Shown here piece after piece: positions 1-10,640 of a stretch of DNA of 64,000 nt. The position numbers were made by a program, and so were the translations under genes. The stretch is from Sebastes aleutianus (taxonomy: Eukaryota > Chordata > Actinopteri > Perciformes > Sebastidae). The notes below the pieces were generated by a model, which was given only the letters and a program-made list of their open reading frames with translations, was not told where the DNA came from and did not search any database. The number at the start of each line of letters is the position of its first letter. Positions within the stretch are counted from its first letter, which is position 1. The DNA lies in the NCBI GenBank assembly GCA_916700875.1, contig CAKAKS010000060.1, positions 7,318,834 to 7,382,833 on the forward strand, read 5' to 3'.

Positions 1-130
1 GTCTGTCTACTTTTGTTTTGCTTTCTGCACTGTGTTGTATCTTGATTTTTGTTTTTTACTGCTGCTTCTTGTTTCTGCACTATCCTCTTTGCTGCTGTAC
101 ACTGCAAATTTCCCCACTGTGGGACTAATA
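1..130 (+). repeat. LINE 3' tail-like sequence
   Basis: The stretch ends in a short motif (about 100-130) reading CCCCACTGTGGGACTAATAA, then a TATCTTATC-like end. From memory this matches the 3' tails of common teleost non-LTR retrotransposons. No coding part is present, so this would be the far 3' end of a copy whose body lies left of the window. Assignment to a clade is not possible. Confidence 0.35.
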
Positions 131-189
131 AAGGAATATCTTATCCCGACTACAATAGCTAACATTAGCATCAAATTTCAGGTCTGATT

Positions 190-470
190 AGTTTATGTTT
201 CGTTGACGAAAACTATGACCAAACATGTTCGTCAACGACCTCTTTTCCAAGACGAGACGATGACGAGACGGCACCGATGTCATTAAACACTAACGGTGAC
301 GATAACAAACATGCAATGTCTGACAAAAAAAGATGAGGCTAAAATGTAGTTAAAAACATAAATAAAAAATTTACCAAAATCTCTCTTTCGTTTTGTAACC
401 TTCCATCTTTTCTTCCACTCTTCCCCCCTTGTGCTACTATAATGCATAATGTTGGCGGTTTGCGGGTCGG
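190..470. repeat. Dispersed DNA-repeat fragment, left piece
   Basis: This block contains an inverted repeat, CGTTGACGAA at 201-210 against TTCGTCAACG at 228-237, followed by GACGAGAC and ACTAAAA-like words. Similar ACTAAAAC-rich sequence resumes at 1140-1430, on the other side of a LINE fragment. I infer one older element split by the LINE insertion. The superfamily is not determined and no intact ends were found. Confidence 0.25.
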
Positions 471-597
471 GTGGTTGATGAACGCATATTTTTGCATGTT
501 GGGAGGTGTGGATTGACTCTCATAACGAACCGGTCGGTGCGACCGACATCACTAATGAGCGCAGTCAGGAGGACTCCAGATAACTGCAAAGCTGCAT

Positions 598-1119
598 TCT
601 TGTCAAGTCAAGTCAAGTCAAGTCAATTTTATAAAAAGCCCTGTATTCTGAGAGCAGAGTGCTGATTGGAGCATACGGTTTAAGTAGATCAGACAAGTAG
701 GAAGGAGCGTGTCCATTTACAATTTTATGGGTCATCAGAAGCACTTTAAAGTCTGATCTGAAATGGTTCGGGAGCTAACGCAGTGAAGCTAAAACTGGTG
801 TAATATGGTCATATTTTAAAGTTTTAGTTAAGATTCTTGCTGCAGCGTTCTGAACACTTTGAAGACTTCTAGTACTAGAGCAAGGCAGGCCTGATAGAAA
901 AACATTACAATAATCCAGTCTGGATGATACAAAGGTGTAAATTAGGATCTCTGCATCAGCCATGGATAATGAAAACCTGATTTTAGCAATGTCGCGTAGG
1001 TGAAAGAATCTTGGTGATGTCTTTAATGTGCTGAGAGTCGAATCGAACGTAACGCCAAGATTCTTAACTGTCCAACTCTGTGATATCACACAGTTATCGA
1101 AAGATACATTCTTAATCAT
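598..1119 (-). pseudogene. Truncated LINE reverse transcriptase (C-terminal part), broken
   Basis: Read on the minus strand, this encodes the end of a non-LTR retrotransposon reverse transcriptase. Recognisable family blocks are NLGVTFD near 1060, SSRLDYCN near 930, LQSVQNAAARIL near 850 and HITPVLASL near 790. Beyond a TAG stop the same frame continues with DFKVLLMTHKIVNGHAPSYL and LSEYRAL. The stop falls where the family usually has Trp in a LHWLP-like motif, so the copy is inactive. The 3' end is a run of TTGAC units (598-623 as TCAAG on the plus strand), the simple-repeat tail typical of L2/CR1-like LINEs. Only the last part of ORF2 is present, as expected for 5' truncation. It is most like the L2 group; clade assignment is from memory. 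Confidence 0.85.
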
Positions 1120-1139
1120 TCAACCTGTGTTTTTCACCA

Positions 1140-1430
1140 GATAAGATCAAATTTCATGTGCAATAAGTTTGACTAAAATGACAGAAATGTTCAATATAAT
1201 CTGATGACTAGAGAGGACTAAGATTAAATTAAAAAAATAGCTGTAAAGATTAAGAGAGAAAACATTTTGATTAAAATCAAATTACTTTTCGGTGACTAAA
1301 ACGTTTTGAGTTGTTGTTGAGTCAAACTAGACTAAAACTATGAATGATAAAAATGACTAAAATGTGACTAAAACTAATAAGCATTTTCATCTAAAAACTA
1401 AGACTAAATCTTAAAATACAGTAGCTGCCC
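1140..1430. repeat. ACTAAAAC-rich repeat, right piece
   Basis: A/T-rich sequence with many copies of GACTAAAA and ACTAAAAC, densest at 1320-1430. It resembles the words in the 190-470 block across the LINE fragment, so both are probably halves of one old repeat. Confidence 0.3.
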
Positions 1431-1740
1431 AAATTAAAACTGTTAACATTTGCCCATTAGACATTTTCTGTCTTTCTGTCTATTTAGGAGGAATGTCATT
1501 GGGCCTCATTTCCGAAAATGGAACACAGCAACGTGGATAATTTGCAGCCGGAACTGGTGTGCATAGTTGTCATGTGGAAAATTCGCATTCAGATTTTCCA
1601 TATTCCTGCACCACATTTTTGCATTGCACTGGTGAGAAGCAGCTTTTAGACAGTTAGACAACAAAATAAGCAACATGTCACAGTCTGGCTCTGTGTCCAG
1701 ATGCCTTCAGACTTTTTGTAGACTGGACTGAGTTGTTTTT

Positions 1741-2080
1741 TGTGTTTTGGGCTTTCTGTGCTGTTTTCTTCCTCCTGTGTTCCTGTCCTGCTTTTCCTTC
1801 CTTTGCTCTGAATCAGCCTCGTTAGTCCTTCCCTGATCCGAGTCAATCAGCTCATTCTCCTCACCTGAGCTTCCCCGCCCGTCTCTCCACCTGCACTTCA
1901 TCCCCTCGTCAGATCAGTTTGTATTTAAGTCCTGAGTTTTCAGTTCAGTCTTTGTTTGATCCTTGGTTTTTGCTCTGTGATTGTCAGTTTGCACAAACAG
2001 GGACTAAAGATTATTTTCTTTGAGTTCCTGTTGTCTGCAGTCTCCTGTGTTAGGGTCTGCTTGCTCCACTCTTCATGACA
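1741..2080 (+). repeat. LTR-like remnant (possible solo LTR)
   Basis: The block begins TGTGTTTTGGGC and ends TTCATGACA, so it has the TG...CA ends of a retroviral-type LTR. Inside is a pyrimidine-rich first half, a TATTTAAG TATA-like box near 1921-1930, and a later ACTAAAGATTATTTT stretch that could be a decayed polyadenylation region. From memory it resembles Gypsy-type LTRs common in fish. No target-site duplication, primer-binding site or internal coding region is visible. A non-LTR origin is possible. Confidence 0.35.
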
Positions 2081-3219
2081 CAACAAACTATGCAAGATGC
2101 ATATGCTTTTCAGGCCCTAATTTGTGGTGTTATACTAGATTACATATGTATGGTGTGCAGGCCTGCCGTCAGGGGGGGTCAAAGGGTAGAGATGACCCTG
2201 CCCAAGGCCCGGGGGGGGGACCCATGCAAAGGTCTATGCTTGACCCTTAAATAGGATCAAGTACCACAATTTACTTCCTGACCTACTGACAATACAAGTT
2301 AAATGTATTTACATGATGAATCAATTTATTGTTATTAAAACACCTTTCAACTTGTCATCTGATACCCCAACACCCTGGTCATAACTTGACCTGGGAAGCA
2401 GTGAGGTTTGATAGAGGGATGCACACCGTACAGAGGAAATGTGCTGGCTGCCCCTAGCTGTTTACTAAATATCCTTATGAAAAGCCCTGATCAGGGGCTC
2501 AAAAAAATAAATACCAGGATACAGAGAGAACAAGAAAATGAAAAGATCAGAGAAGCAATGGCCAAATTTCTGGCCAAAGAAAAGTGTGAAGAAGCACCAG
2601 GTATGACAGAGTCGGGGTGGATGAGGGGCCCAATTTGGGAAGTCTGTCCCTCTGTTCATATTCCCCATGGCTGGCCTGATGGTGTGCCTGATACTTTATC
2701 AGATAATCCCTCAATAACTCAACTAGTTCTCTATGTGATACATATGAGAATGCAGTACTACAGAATAAGACACCTCCCCATGAAAAACTACAGTACAGTT
2801 TAAAATGAAAGACAGACGACGGTCATTGCGCATGATAAATGAAGACGCTGACTGTTTGACATGTCACTATACCTCTCAATGAAAAACAGACATGTGCCTC
2901 TCGGAGTCAAAGCAGCCGCCTATCAATCAATCACTGTCAAGGAAGTTCAGAGAATCCCGCTGTGTCGCTGCTCAAAGTTGAGAATATTTGCGGTTCGAAG
3001 CCGTCATGATGACAGAACACAGTCTTCCACGGTGTTGCCGTTCATAATCATCACTCAGCAGCTGAAGACACGCATATGTTATGGCAACAAATTAGACATT
3101 CAAAAGAACAACAAACATTTAGCACCTCGTCAAACAGAGCAGCCCCGTCTGCACCGACTCCTGCTGTGTGGCGCTACTCTTCTCAAGCTGCTCTCTGCTT
3201 TATATATATATACTGTACA
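2081..3219. other. Non-coding stretch with one unassigned ORF
   Basis: There is a G-run-rich patch at 2168-2225. The longest plus-strand reading frame is 2408-2803 (131 residues), with a charged segment EQENEKIREAMAKFL. Its N-terminal part vaguely recalls transposon-derived zinc-finger proteins, but no zinc ligands or catalytic residues are seen. I do not call it a gene. Confidence 0.3.
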
Positions 3220-3480
3220 CTCACACACACACACATGCAGGAAAACACATTTAAAATAGCCAAATGTGCACGCGTGAATGTGGTAGCACACACACACACA
3301 CACAGACAAATACAAACACTCCCACACACACACTATGGTCTCCAACAGTGGTGAGAGTCTATCAACACTTAGTGACATCTGGCAGGGATGCTTCCTTGTG
3401 AAAGCTCGCTGTATTCACTATGTGTGTTCATGTGCGTGTTCATGTGTGTGTGTGTGTGTGTGTGTGTAGGTGGGTGAGTG
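3220..3480. repeat. CA/GT microsatellite cluster
   Basis: Short (AC)n tracts lie at about 3220-3236 and 3288-3304, and a (TG)n tract at about 3443-3467. The reading frames here are simple translations of the repeats and not genes. Confidence 0.9.
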
Positions 3481-3634
3481 GGTAGGTGTGTGCTGGGTTA
3501 TGTTCTGCCAACATCTGGAGTCTAGACTGAATGACTCTGAGCTAGTGGGCAATAGCCCGTCTCCCTGTCATCTACTCTGTTGACTTAGTTGCTGCTGTGC
3601 GTTCCTGTGTCTGTGTATGTGTGTGTGTGTGTAT

Positions 3635-3775
3635 ACTGGTTCATCTATGTTTGTGAGGACCAAGTTGAGTTTTAGATCGTCGGAGTGAGGACATTTTTGG
3701 AAAGCGAGGACGTTTTGGCCGGTCCTCATTCCTTCAAAGGCCTGTTTGAGGGTTCAGACTTGGTTCAGTTTATTA
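3635..3775. repeat. Fragment of a GTCCTCAC/GTGAGGAC dispersed repeat
   Basis: The words TTTGTGAGGACCAA, GGAGTGAGGACATTTTTGGAAA and AAAGGCCTGTTTGAGGGTTC recur in inverted order at 13160-13290. This is therefore a second, partial copy of the element described at 12355-13290. Confidence 0.6.
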
Positions 3776-4858
3776 TAATCAGGCATCAAAATTTTAAAAC
3801 GTGAATAAACGCTGAGAGGAATAGACCTTTTTTAGCTGTAGACATTTTGGCATTTGTTGTTGGAAAAGCTCAGGTGTAATTAATACAATGAATGGCTCAG
3901 TGGGGCCTTTAAATGGAACAGAGCCGTCGTTAATGTTATTGGATCCACCTGTGCCGTCCCTGCTGTGTTAAAATATCTGACCTCAAAAAAGGTCCATACT
4001 TGAATTTTATGCAGTTTTGTTTTCTACTATTATTATTTCTTCAAACCGTTATTGCTACTGACGCGTTCAGATTTATAAATGTGTATGTACATTAAATATG
4101 TGTTTATTATTTATATACATTTTATTCAATATATATATATATTTTTTTTACATGTTTTTTATTTTCTATTTATTTTTTCTTTATTAATTCAATCATTACT
4201 TTGTGTCTTATATTTTTTTATTTTCATGTACTCATTATTATGATAATTATTATTATGTAGTTAAAGTATATTTGATACAAGGATAGTTCATTATCAATAA
4301 TATATCATTACCACATCTTTTTCTCCATAATTATTAATTTCTTATTTTATTTTTCTGGTTTCAATATTTGCTTTAAAAACAAAAAATAAATGTTGATACA
4401 CATTGGAACTGAATTGTGAACTAAGCCTTTCGCTAATAAAAAATAAATCTTTAATGAAAAGGTCCATATACTGAGACATGTGTAGTATACTCTCTGTACA
4501 TCCCAAGACAAATGTTATGAATTCCAACCATAGAAATGGATTATTAAAGGTGCAGAGCAACCCTTTCTTCTTGAACTAAACTTTAATTTAAAAAAGGTTT
4601 TCTTTTATTTAGCGTGACAATCCCTCCGGCAGACACACTGGATTTTTACAGCGTGTGAGCAATGGCTTTGAGCATCAGGCTAGTTTTTCTAAAAGGACAA
4701 GTGAGTGAAATGTAAGAAATACACATGGTCGATACCTGTGGATTCACAACCAGAAAGAGATGTTTTATTCCGTACTTATCCTCAGAGGGACTTGTTATCT
4801 CTGCCCTCTTTAAAACCCTACACCACAAACCTCCCTTTACATATAGAAACTGTATACT
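3776..4858. other. A/T-rich non-coding stretch
   Basis: 3776-4000 is moderately complex. 4010-4460 is strongly A/T-rich with poly-T and TATATA runs. No supported gene, RNA or intact repeat was seen. Confidence 0.5.
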
Positions 4859-5497
4859 CATACTTGCCAACCTTTAGACTTAAAAAATAGGGAGGATTAC
4901 AGAATGAAAGCGGTGCATCTGGGGGGCCTGCCTCAGAAAAATGTGAGTTTCAGAGACTTTGTTTCCTGCATTCTGGTGACTTTTGAAGAATAAAAATGGC
5001 AAAATAATAAGTACACTGCAACAACATTTATAATCTTCAATACTTTAAATTTTACTTTTGATTCTCAGGAAAGAATACAGAATAATTTGCTCCTCTGGCA
5101 TGAACTTGAGAGTATTTCTTTCTCTTAGTACTCTCTATTTCCCTCTCCGTCTCTCACTCACTGAATTATTTCCAATGACTTGCGCCACGATGACTATTCG
5201 CTGCATCGGGCAAAGCCCAACTTCGGGCGCTGTATGTTGTGTTACCGTGTTGTGTTGAAAGCAGCTCTCTTCTGCCAGCAAACAGCATTAGGTGTAGCTG
5301 TATTGTCGTCCGGTTGGAAACAGTAAGGCGCTATACAGCGCCAGAAACAGGTTGACATAACGAAAAGGAAAAAAAAGGTGTGAACATTTGTTATAAATCG
5401 GGAGAAATGCATGAGAATTGTGACACTGGGAGGAAACCGGGAGAGGGCGATGAAAAACAAGAGTCTCCCGGGAAAATCGGGAGGGTTGGCAAGTATG
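4859..5497. mobile_element. hAT-like non-autonomous DNA transposon
   Basis: The left end reads CATACTTGCCAACC and the right end reads GGTTGGCAAGTATG, an exact 14-bp terminal inverted repeat. Directly outside are TGTATACT (4851-4858) and TGTATAAT (5498-5505), an 8-bp target duplication with one mismatch. TIR plus 8-bp duplication is the hAT signature. Near the right end GGGAAAATCGGGAGG continues the terminal motif. At 639 bp with no transposase frame it is a deletion derivative or MITE. The small frames inside are not genes. Confidence 0.8.
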
Positions 5498-5829
5498 TGT
5501 ATAATACAAAATGGTTTTGCCAAAAACATTTTGGAGCCAATGTAATTGCTGTTTGGGATTATGCTCTGTGAAAATGTGTTCCATGTGGCATGTGGTTAAC
5601 CTTTAGTCTGCTGGTTGAGGTTAGGGAAGGTTGTGGTTTTAGTTAAATATAAAAAAAGCATTCTGCCTTGAGCTTCAAGTCACTGTTGGCTTTGTTGATA
5701 TTTAATAAAGACCACAATCGTTCCCATTAACCAAGCCAGCAGATATTGTTGGGAAATATGTTGACAGCAAAGGTTTTGCGGTTATATTTAGGACTGAACA
5801 TATACTGGTCTGTGCTGTATGCCGCTCTG
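5498..5829. other. Non-coding stretch, nothing supported
   Basis: Mixed-composition sequence with no gene, RNA or repeat boundary that I can support. Confidence 0.4.
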
Positions 5830-6235
5830 CAGAATTTTAGCAATAATTGTGCCCAAGCCAACTGACCGGGAGACTGATACGAGGATATCAGTATAAATGA
5901 ATGACTAAATAAAGTCTACTAAATGTCCTCAATGCTGGGTTTCATTCAGGGAGTGACCATCTTTAAGCTGTGTACTGACTGGGAATCAATGGAGAGGAGG
6001 ACGCTTCTGCCTCTGGTCTCTCTCTGTCCCCGTCTTCTAGTCAAGCACTTTGAGTTAATTAAGTCTGTAATTACACAGCGTTGTGTTTGTTTACTCCTCC
6101 AAATACCAGCATTAGACAAGTCATTTCAGGGGTGCTCTCTGAAATGTCATGTAACTAGCACGGCAGCTGACATTTGGGCATTCAGTGTTTTGTTTTTGCT
6201 TGAATCTGACAAGTTGTTTTGTAGTCTGTAGATTT
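5830..6235. promoter_or_regulatory. Candidate conserved non-coding element
   Basis: This is complex, repeat-free sequence with homeodomain-type cores (TTAATTAAG, TGTAATTACA around 6056-6076) and no plausible protein. It fits the look of vertebrate conserved non-coding DNA. This is a judgement on texture only; no alignment was possible. Confidence 0.22.
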
Positions 6236-6282
6236 GACTTCAAATGGAAAGATTTTTCTTTTTACAACTGAGATGAAGTGTA

Positions 6283-6790
6283 TATACACTCAGAAAAAAA
6301 AGTTTGGAAAACAACCTGGTCCCACAGCAACGTGTGACCAGCTCACACGTTGCTGTGGGACCAGGTTGGTGACCAGCATGAGGAGGAGGTGCCAGGCTGT
6401 TGTGGCTGCGTATGGATCTTCCACCGCTACTGAGGCTCCTGATGGTGTATTAAATGAATAAAGTGTAAAATTGCCAATATGTCTTGTTTGTTCCTTGTTA
6501 CTGATAGAGAGTCCAATCATCCAATCCACAAAACAACTCAAAACAAGAGTCAATACCAACAGGAGAATACACTGTTTAGCATTGGCAGAGAATTTTGGCA
6601 AATTTTTCTTGGGCGCTACCCACATAACCAGCTGTGCTGCTCATCCCACAAATGCATGATCTTTACAAGTTGGACATCATTGTGAAGGTAAATAAACAGG
6701 CTTTCCAACAATGCAAAATACAATGCCTTGTTACAACAGAGAAATATTCGACCAAACACAAATTTCCAAACCTTTTTTTCTGAGTTTATA
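6283..6790. mobile_element. Tc1/mariner-like MITE with TA target sites
   Basis: The ends form a 28-bp inverted repeat with two mismatches: left 6283-6310 starts TATACACTCAGAAAAA, and the right end, read on the minus strand from 6790, starts TATAAACTCAGAAAAA. Both begin with TA, the Tc1/mariner target dinucleotide. The 508-bp element has no transposase frame. It carries a perfect hairpin near its left end (6313-6367). Superfamily assignment rests on the TA flanks and the TIR style. Confidence 0.75.
6313..6367. repeat. Perfect 25-bp inverted repeat (hairpin)
   Basis: The arms 6313-6337 and 6343-6367 are exact reverse complements, separated by the 5-base loop CCAGC. They begin AACCTGGTCCC. It lies just inside the left end of the mariner-like element. 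A transcript in either direction would form a 25-bp stem. Confidence 0.95.
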
Positions 6791-7300
6791 TGTGATATTT
6801 TACAGTGATCTATGGCATTTTTAAATTACTGGAGTGAAATGGCGAGATGCGTCGTTCCTGCAAGTTTTATCAAAATACAGTCAGTATAGTGTCTGAAATG
6901 GATGATTTGGAAAGCTGTTGTAATGCATCATTATCCCGAGTTTCACCAGAATCCAATCAGCAGAGACTTGGAATTGTATGTGACACATTTGACAAATAGA
7001 AGTGTGACTCATCGGGGGTGTTTGCTCATTTGTTCCTCTGTGGTGGTATTCCTCAGTATTCCTATGGATTGGATGCCAGTCATTCATTAGTTTTTTATTC
7101 TGTCATTGGGGTTTCACTGTGGGGGACAAACGATGGTAATGTATCCAGGATAAATCATTAGAGCATTAGACTGAAATGCGTGAATAAACCACGAGTGTGT
7201 AGAAAATTGCCAGAAAACGGCGCCTGACTCCAACAATCTGAACTCTATTGTTTTAAACCCTCCTGTTTAACAAAAGCACTGTGTTTCTCTCTATTTCCAT
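6791..7300. promoter_or_regulatory. Candidate conserved non-coding block
   Basis: This is complex, repeat-free DNA with ATTA cores and no gene-like frame. It is a candidate on texture only. Confidence 0.2.
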
Positions 7301-8279
7301 GGGAACAATTTGCACTTGACAGAGAGCAAAGGCGCTGCGGTGGAGGAGGGCAGTGAGGGAGGCGGCGTGCTGGCAGGCAGCAGGTGATGTGTCTGCCTCC
7401 TGAATGCCTCCACATGCTCTGTGTCCGTGGATTTATGGCCGTGCCACCGTTGGCCCGGATCCCCCACCGGCCGGGGGTCGGAGGGCACCGTGGTGCCCTG
7501 TACAGCTGGCCAGCTGGTCCTGCTCAGCCCTGCCACCCACCAGCTGAAAGGGAGAGCTACACACAGGCGTACAGTGTACTTACACACACGCACTGTCATG
7601 TACACACTCCTGGCCAGATAACCAACACAGATGCCCGCGCAGGGCGACCATGTCGGCATTGGTGCATCCTTGAGCGAGTTTGAAAATGCAGAACAGTGGG
7701 GGGGAACAGGCTGGTAGCAGATGCACTTAACACACAAAACTGTAAAGACAGGGCCTCACACTCATTGTTAAATCAAGACATTGACAGACAAAATGACAGA
7801 GAAAAGTTAGAAGCAAAAAAAAGTAATGTTCAAGTACAGCCGTTACCATCTAAATGACCTGCAAACGTGTATTTATGCTTGTAAAACACAAAAGATGTCG
7901 CCAACTATAATCTATATTATAAATGCTGAAGAACAGATGCTCCGCTACTGAATTGTTTCCGGTGGACACTGAAACTGTGTTGGAGCTGTGACTGAGTCAG
8001 AGAGCATGCCACAACGTGCTGCAGCCAGATGCTGTGTACATTCAGCTTTGTTTTTAGCAATCCTATGGAAGTTGGATACTGATTATATGTTTCTCCCAAC
8101 TGAGGCCCTGTATGTAAAGCACCTGTCACTTCAAGTTATGAGGAACTTTTAACTGGTTGTGAAACAATCAATATATAAATACTGATGCTTCTACATCTAA
8201 ATGAGACCATCAGCGATTCCACACAAAATCAGACGAAGCCATGCAGGTTCACCAGAAACGTCTTCAGCTCAGACTCCAA
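7301..8279. other. Non-coding stretch with a GC-rich patch
   Basis: 7330-7560 is unusually G+C-rich for this window. It carries a long minus-strand frame (7291-7737, 148 residues) and a plus-strand frame at about 7321-7384 that is coding-like in composition. Neither matches a protein family I know. The rest (7740-8279) shows nothing supported. Confidence 0.35.
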
Positions 8280-8600
8280 CAGGGCCCATAGCGGACAGAC
8301 CAAAATCCAGCCACTAGCCGGCTGGCGAGCGAGCTACGCCCGCGGGCGATTGTGGAGCTTTTCAACTCTAAAAATGCAGATAATCACAGGTTCCTCTTAA
8401 TTTTATAATGGAGATTTGTGTTGTGATATTTGAACAAACTATCCATCAACAAGGAAATAAAAGCCCCTGGTCTACGAGACCAGTCTCATAGCGGTCTGTG
8501 AGGGTGACTGCCGGGCTGGCCAGGTAGCGACCCTGGCAGGCACTAGATAGCTATCACGGCAGTTTGTGGAGCTTCTCAGCTCTGAAAACGGTGGAGCAAA
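8280..8600 (+). repeat. Diverged direct duplication
   Basis: Two segments share an order of words. In 8288-8380: CATAGCGG, GCCGGCTGGC, TTGTGGAGCTTTTCAACTCT. In 8488-8590: CATAGCGG, GCCGGGCTGGCC, TTTGTGGAGCTTCTCAGCTC. The spacing is about 200 bp. They may be units of an unrecognised dispersed repeat or an old local duplication. Confidence 0.5.
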
Positions 8601-9159
8601 TGTCCGATTCGCCGTCTAATATCATAAAACTGTCAATATTCAAAATCTACATAGTTAATTTCTCGCCTCAAAAATGTTCAGAAGTGAATTTATTGATGAA
8701 ATAGCTACGAAAAATTTAAAAAACATGCCGTTTTTGGCCGCTGTGGTTGTGACCATAGCCTGTGCCATTCCAGCGCTTTGCATTGTGGGATACAGTAGGT
8801 GAGGTAGACTGATCCGATGCATACTGGAGATTTGTTTTCGAATCAGTATGACATGCGGGTTGACATAATGTAGATTTTGCTTTTGTTCGCATACTACATG
8901 CTACATTTTGGCCAAATCAGTACGTACTACTAGTATAGTATGAGGTTTTGGATACAGTATATGTGTATGAGACTAGTTGTAGTTCAGGTCAGGGTGCCCT
9001 GGGTAATAAATGAGTCTCTTGTGATCAATCCACTCAGATGGTGTTTGTGTGTGTTTTTACATCTGTATGAATTTGTATATACGACAACCCCCCTTCCTAC
9101 AGGTCAGTGTCTTAAACCCAGCATAATAAACAGTGGCTGTATGTATCCACTTTATAACA
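8601..9159. other. Non-coding stretch with probable repeat fragment
   Basis: 8790-8945 has alternating ATACTG, AGTATG and GTACTAC words like a common teleost repeat, but no ends can be set. Nothing else was seen. Confidence 0.35.
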
Positions 9160-9420
9160 TGACATTCTCCATTCACAGCGCTGTCATCATGGAGCCAGTT
9201 ATCGCCTCCCATAGCGTTTTGCTGACAGACATTTTAAATTAGACTAATAAATTGCCTAGCGCTCTGCCTCGTGCTTTCTAAAAGCCCTGTTACCCGGAGA
9301 CAAATTAGCATGCTGCAGGTATAAAGACTGGATTCTGCACAAAAGGCCATGTTGTTTTCTTTTACGAGGCGAGGCCTAAATATCCGCATGGAGATGTGAG
9401 GGTCGTCTGAGGAGGTCATA
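9160..9420. promoter_or_regulatory. Candidate conserved non-coding element
   Basis: The complex block includes TAAATTAGACTAATAAATTG and ACAAATTAGCATGC, dense in homeodomain-type ATTA/TAAT cores, with no protein-like frame. It stands out from the repeats around it. Conservation is not tested. Confidence 0.28.
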
Positions 9421-10640
9421 TACGAACAGAGTGATGATAAGAAAAAGAAGGCTTTTATATATCAATGAGGTGTGTGTGCCTATGTGTGGTAATGCATCCC
9501 GCACTGATAGGATGGATTTTGACATTTCAAAGTCAGTCAGAATGTGAGAAAATATGTTTTGGCTTGATATGTGATCTTAAGTGGCGGAGGGGGGGGGGGG
9601 ACAGGATACGTGTGAGCGCGCTGGCTAACACCCAGTCAAAGCAGTAGAAAAAAAGTGCGAAAGAAGTGTCTTTCTATAGAGCAGGTTCTGTTGTTGCAGC
9701 GGTAGTCTTTGTCAGCGCTCATTTAGTAGTATTCTTTCAACTCTCAGAGCGAGCCTTAACATCCTCTCCAGATGAATTGAGCTGCACTTAAGCAGAGAGT
9801 GGATGGGAATTAAGCTCCTACACAATGCGTGGGCAGCGCTGCCAAGCACATGACAAAAGTGGAAAGTGTTGTATTTCAAACCATATAATGTTTCTCAAAT
9901 GCGAGGCGATGCGGTCAAAGCGAAAAGGGAAAGTGGAGAGAGAAAGGAAAGGCAGAGGGAGAGAGAGAAAGAGAGAGAGAAAAAAAAGCAGAGCAAGCTA
10001 TATAGGCGGCCAGATAATTGACACTCTCGGAAAACAAGCCACCACTTCTCCTCTTCCTCTCGTCGGCTGACGCCGTGCTGCTGCTGAAGTTATTGTGCCC
10101 ATTGTGAGTCACAAAGCAGGGAGGAATGTTTGGCCGGCTCTCTGGGAAACGCCACTTCAGGGCCCACAGCTGTCACAGCCTGGGGACTTGAATTCTGCCA
10201 CAGAGAGTTCAATGGTGAGGAGCTGGCAGAGGGAGATATGCTTTTTACTTAAGGATGGCAAGCTGTGAGAGGACTTGATGTGAAACCAAAACTGGCTGCT
10301 CTGATATTCAGTTACTCTCTTGCTTTACCTCAATCACACACTATCGCTATCATTCCCTCCGATCTCTCAGAAAACTCTTGAAACTTTTCTTCTATTTCTC
10401 CATCTTTCTCCGCCCGTCCCCACATCTCCTCTTCCTTCCGCTTTTCAAAAGCTCCGTCTCATTCCGTATTGGGCCCAAACTTGAATAAACAATCGTCTCT
10501 CTGTGGCGAGAGCTTCCCATCCCGCTTCCTAAAGGAATGCTGCCTCCCATCCTCCGCCTCACCATGGTTACTGGGAATCTACTGGGAATCACACAGAGGT
10601 GAATATGGGGCACTTTACTTCAGAGAGGCTCCAAAGACGG
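9421..10640. other. Non-coding stretch with candidate regulatory blocks
   Basis: A poly-G run lies at about 9590-9600 and a purine-rich (GA-type) tract at 9920-9990. 9700-9850 and 10040-10260 are complex and repeat-free and could be regulatory. 10330-10460 is pyrimidine-rich. No gene is supported. Confidence 0.35.

Noticed and set aside
7291..7737. Minus-strand frame of 148 residues in GC-rich DNA
   Set aside because: No motif, no neighbouring splice pattern, and high G+C alone lengthens chance frames.
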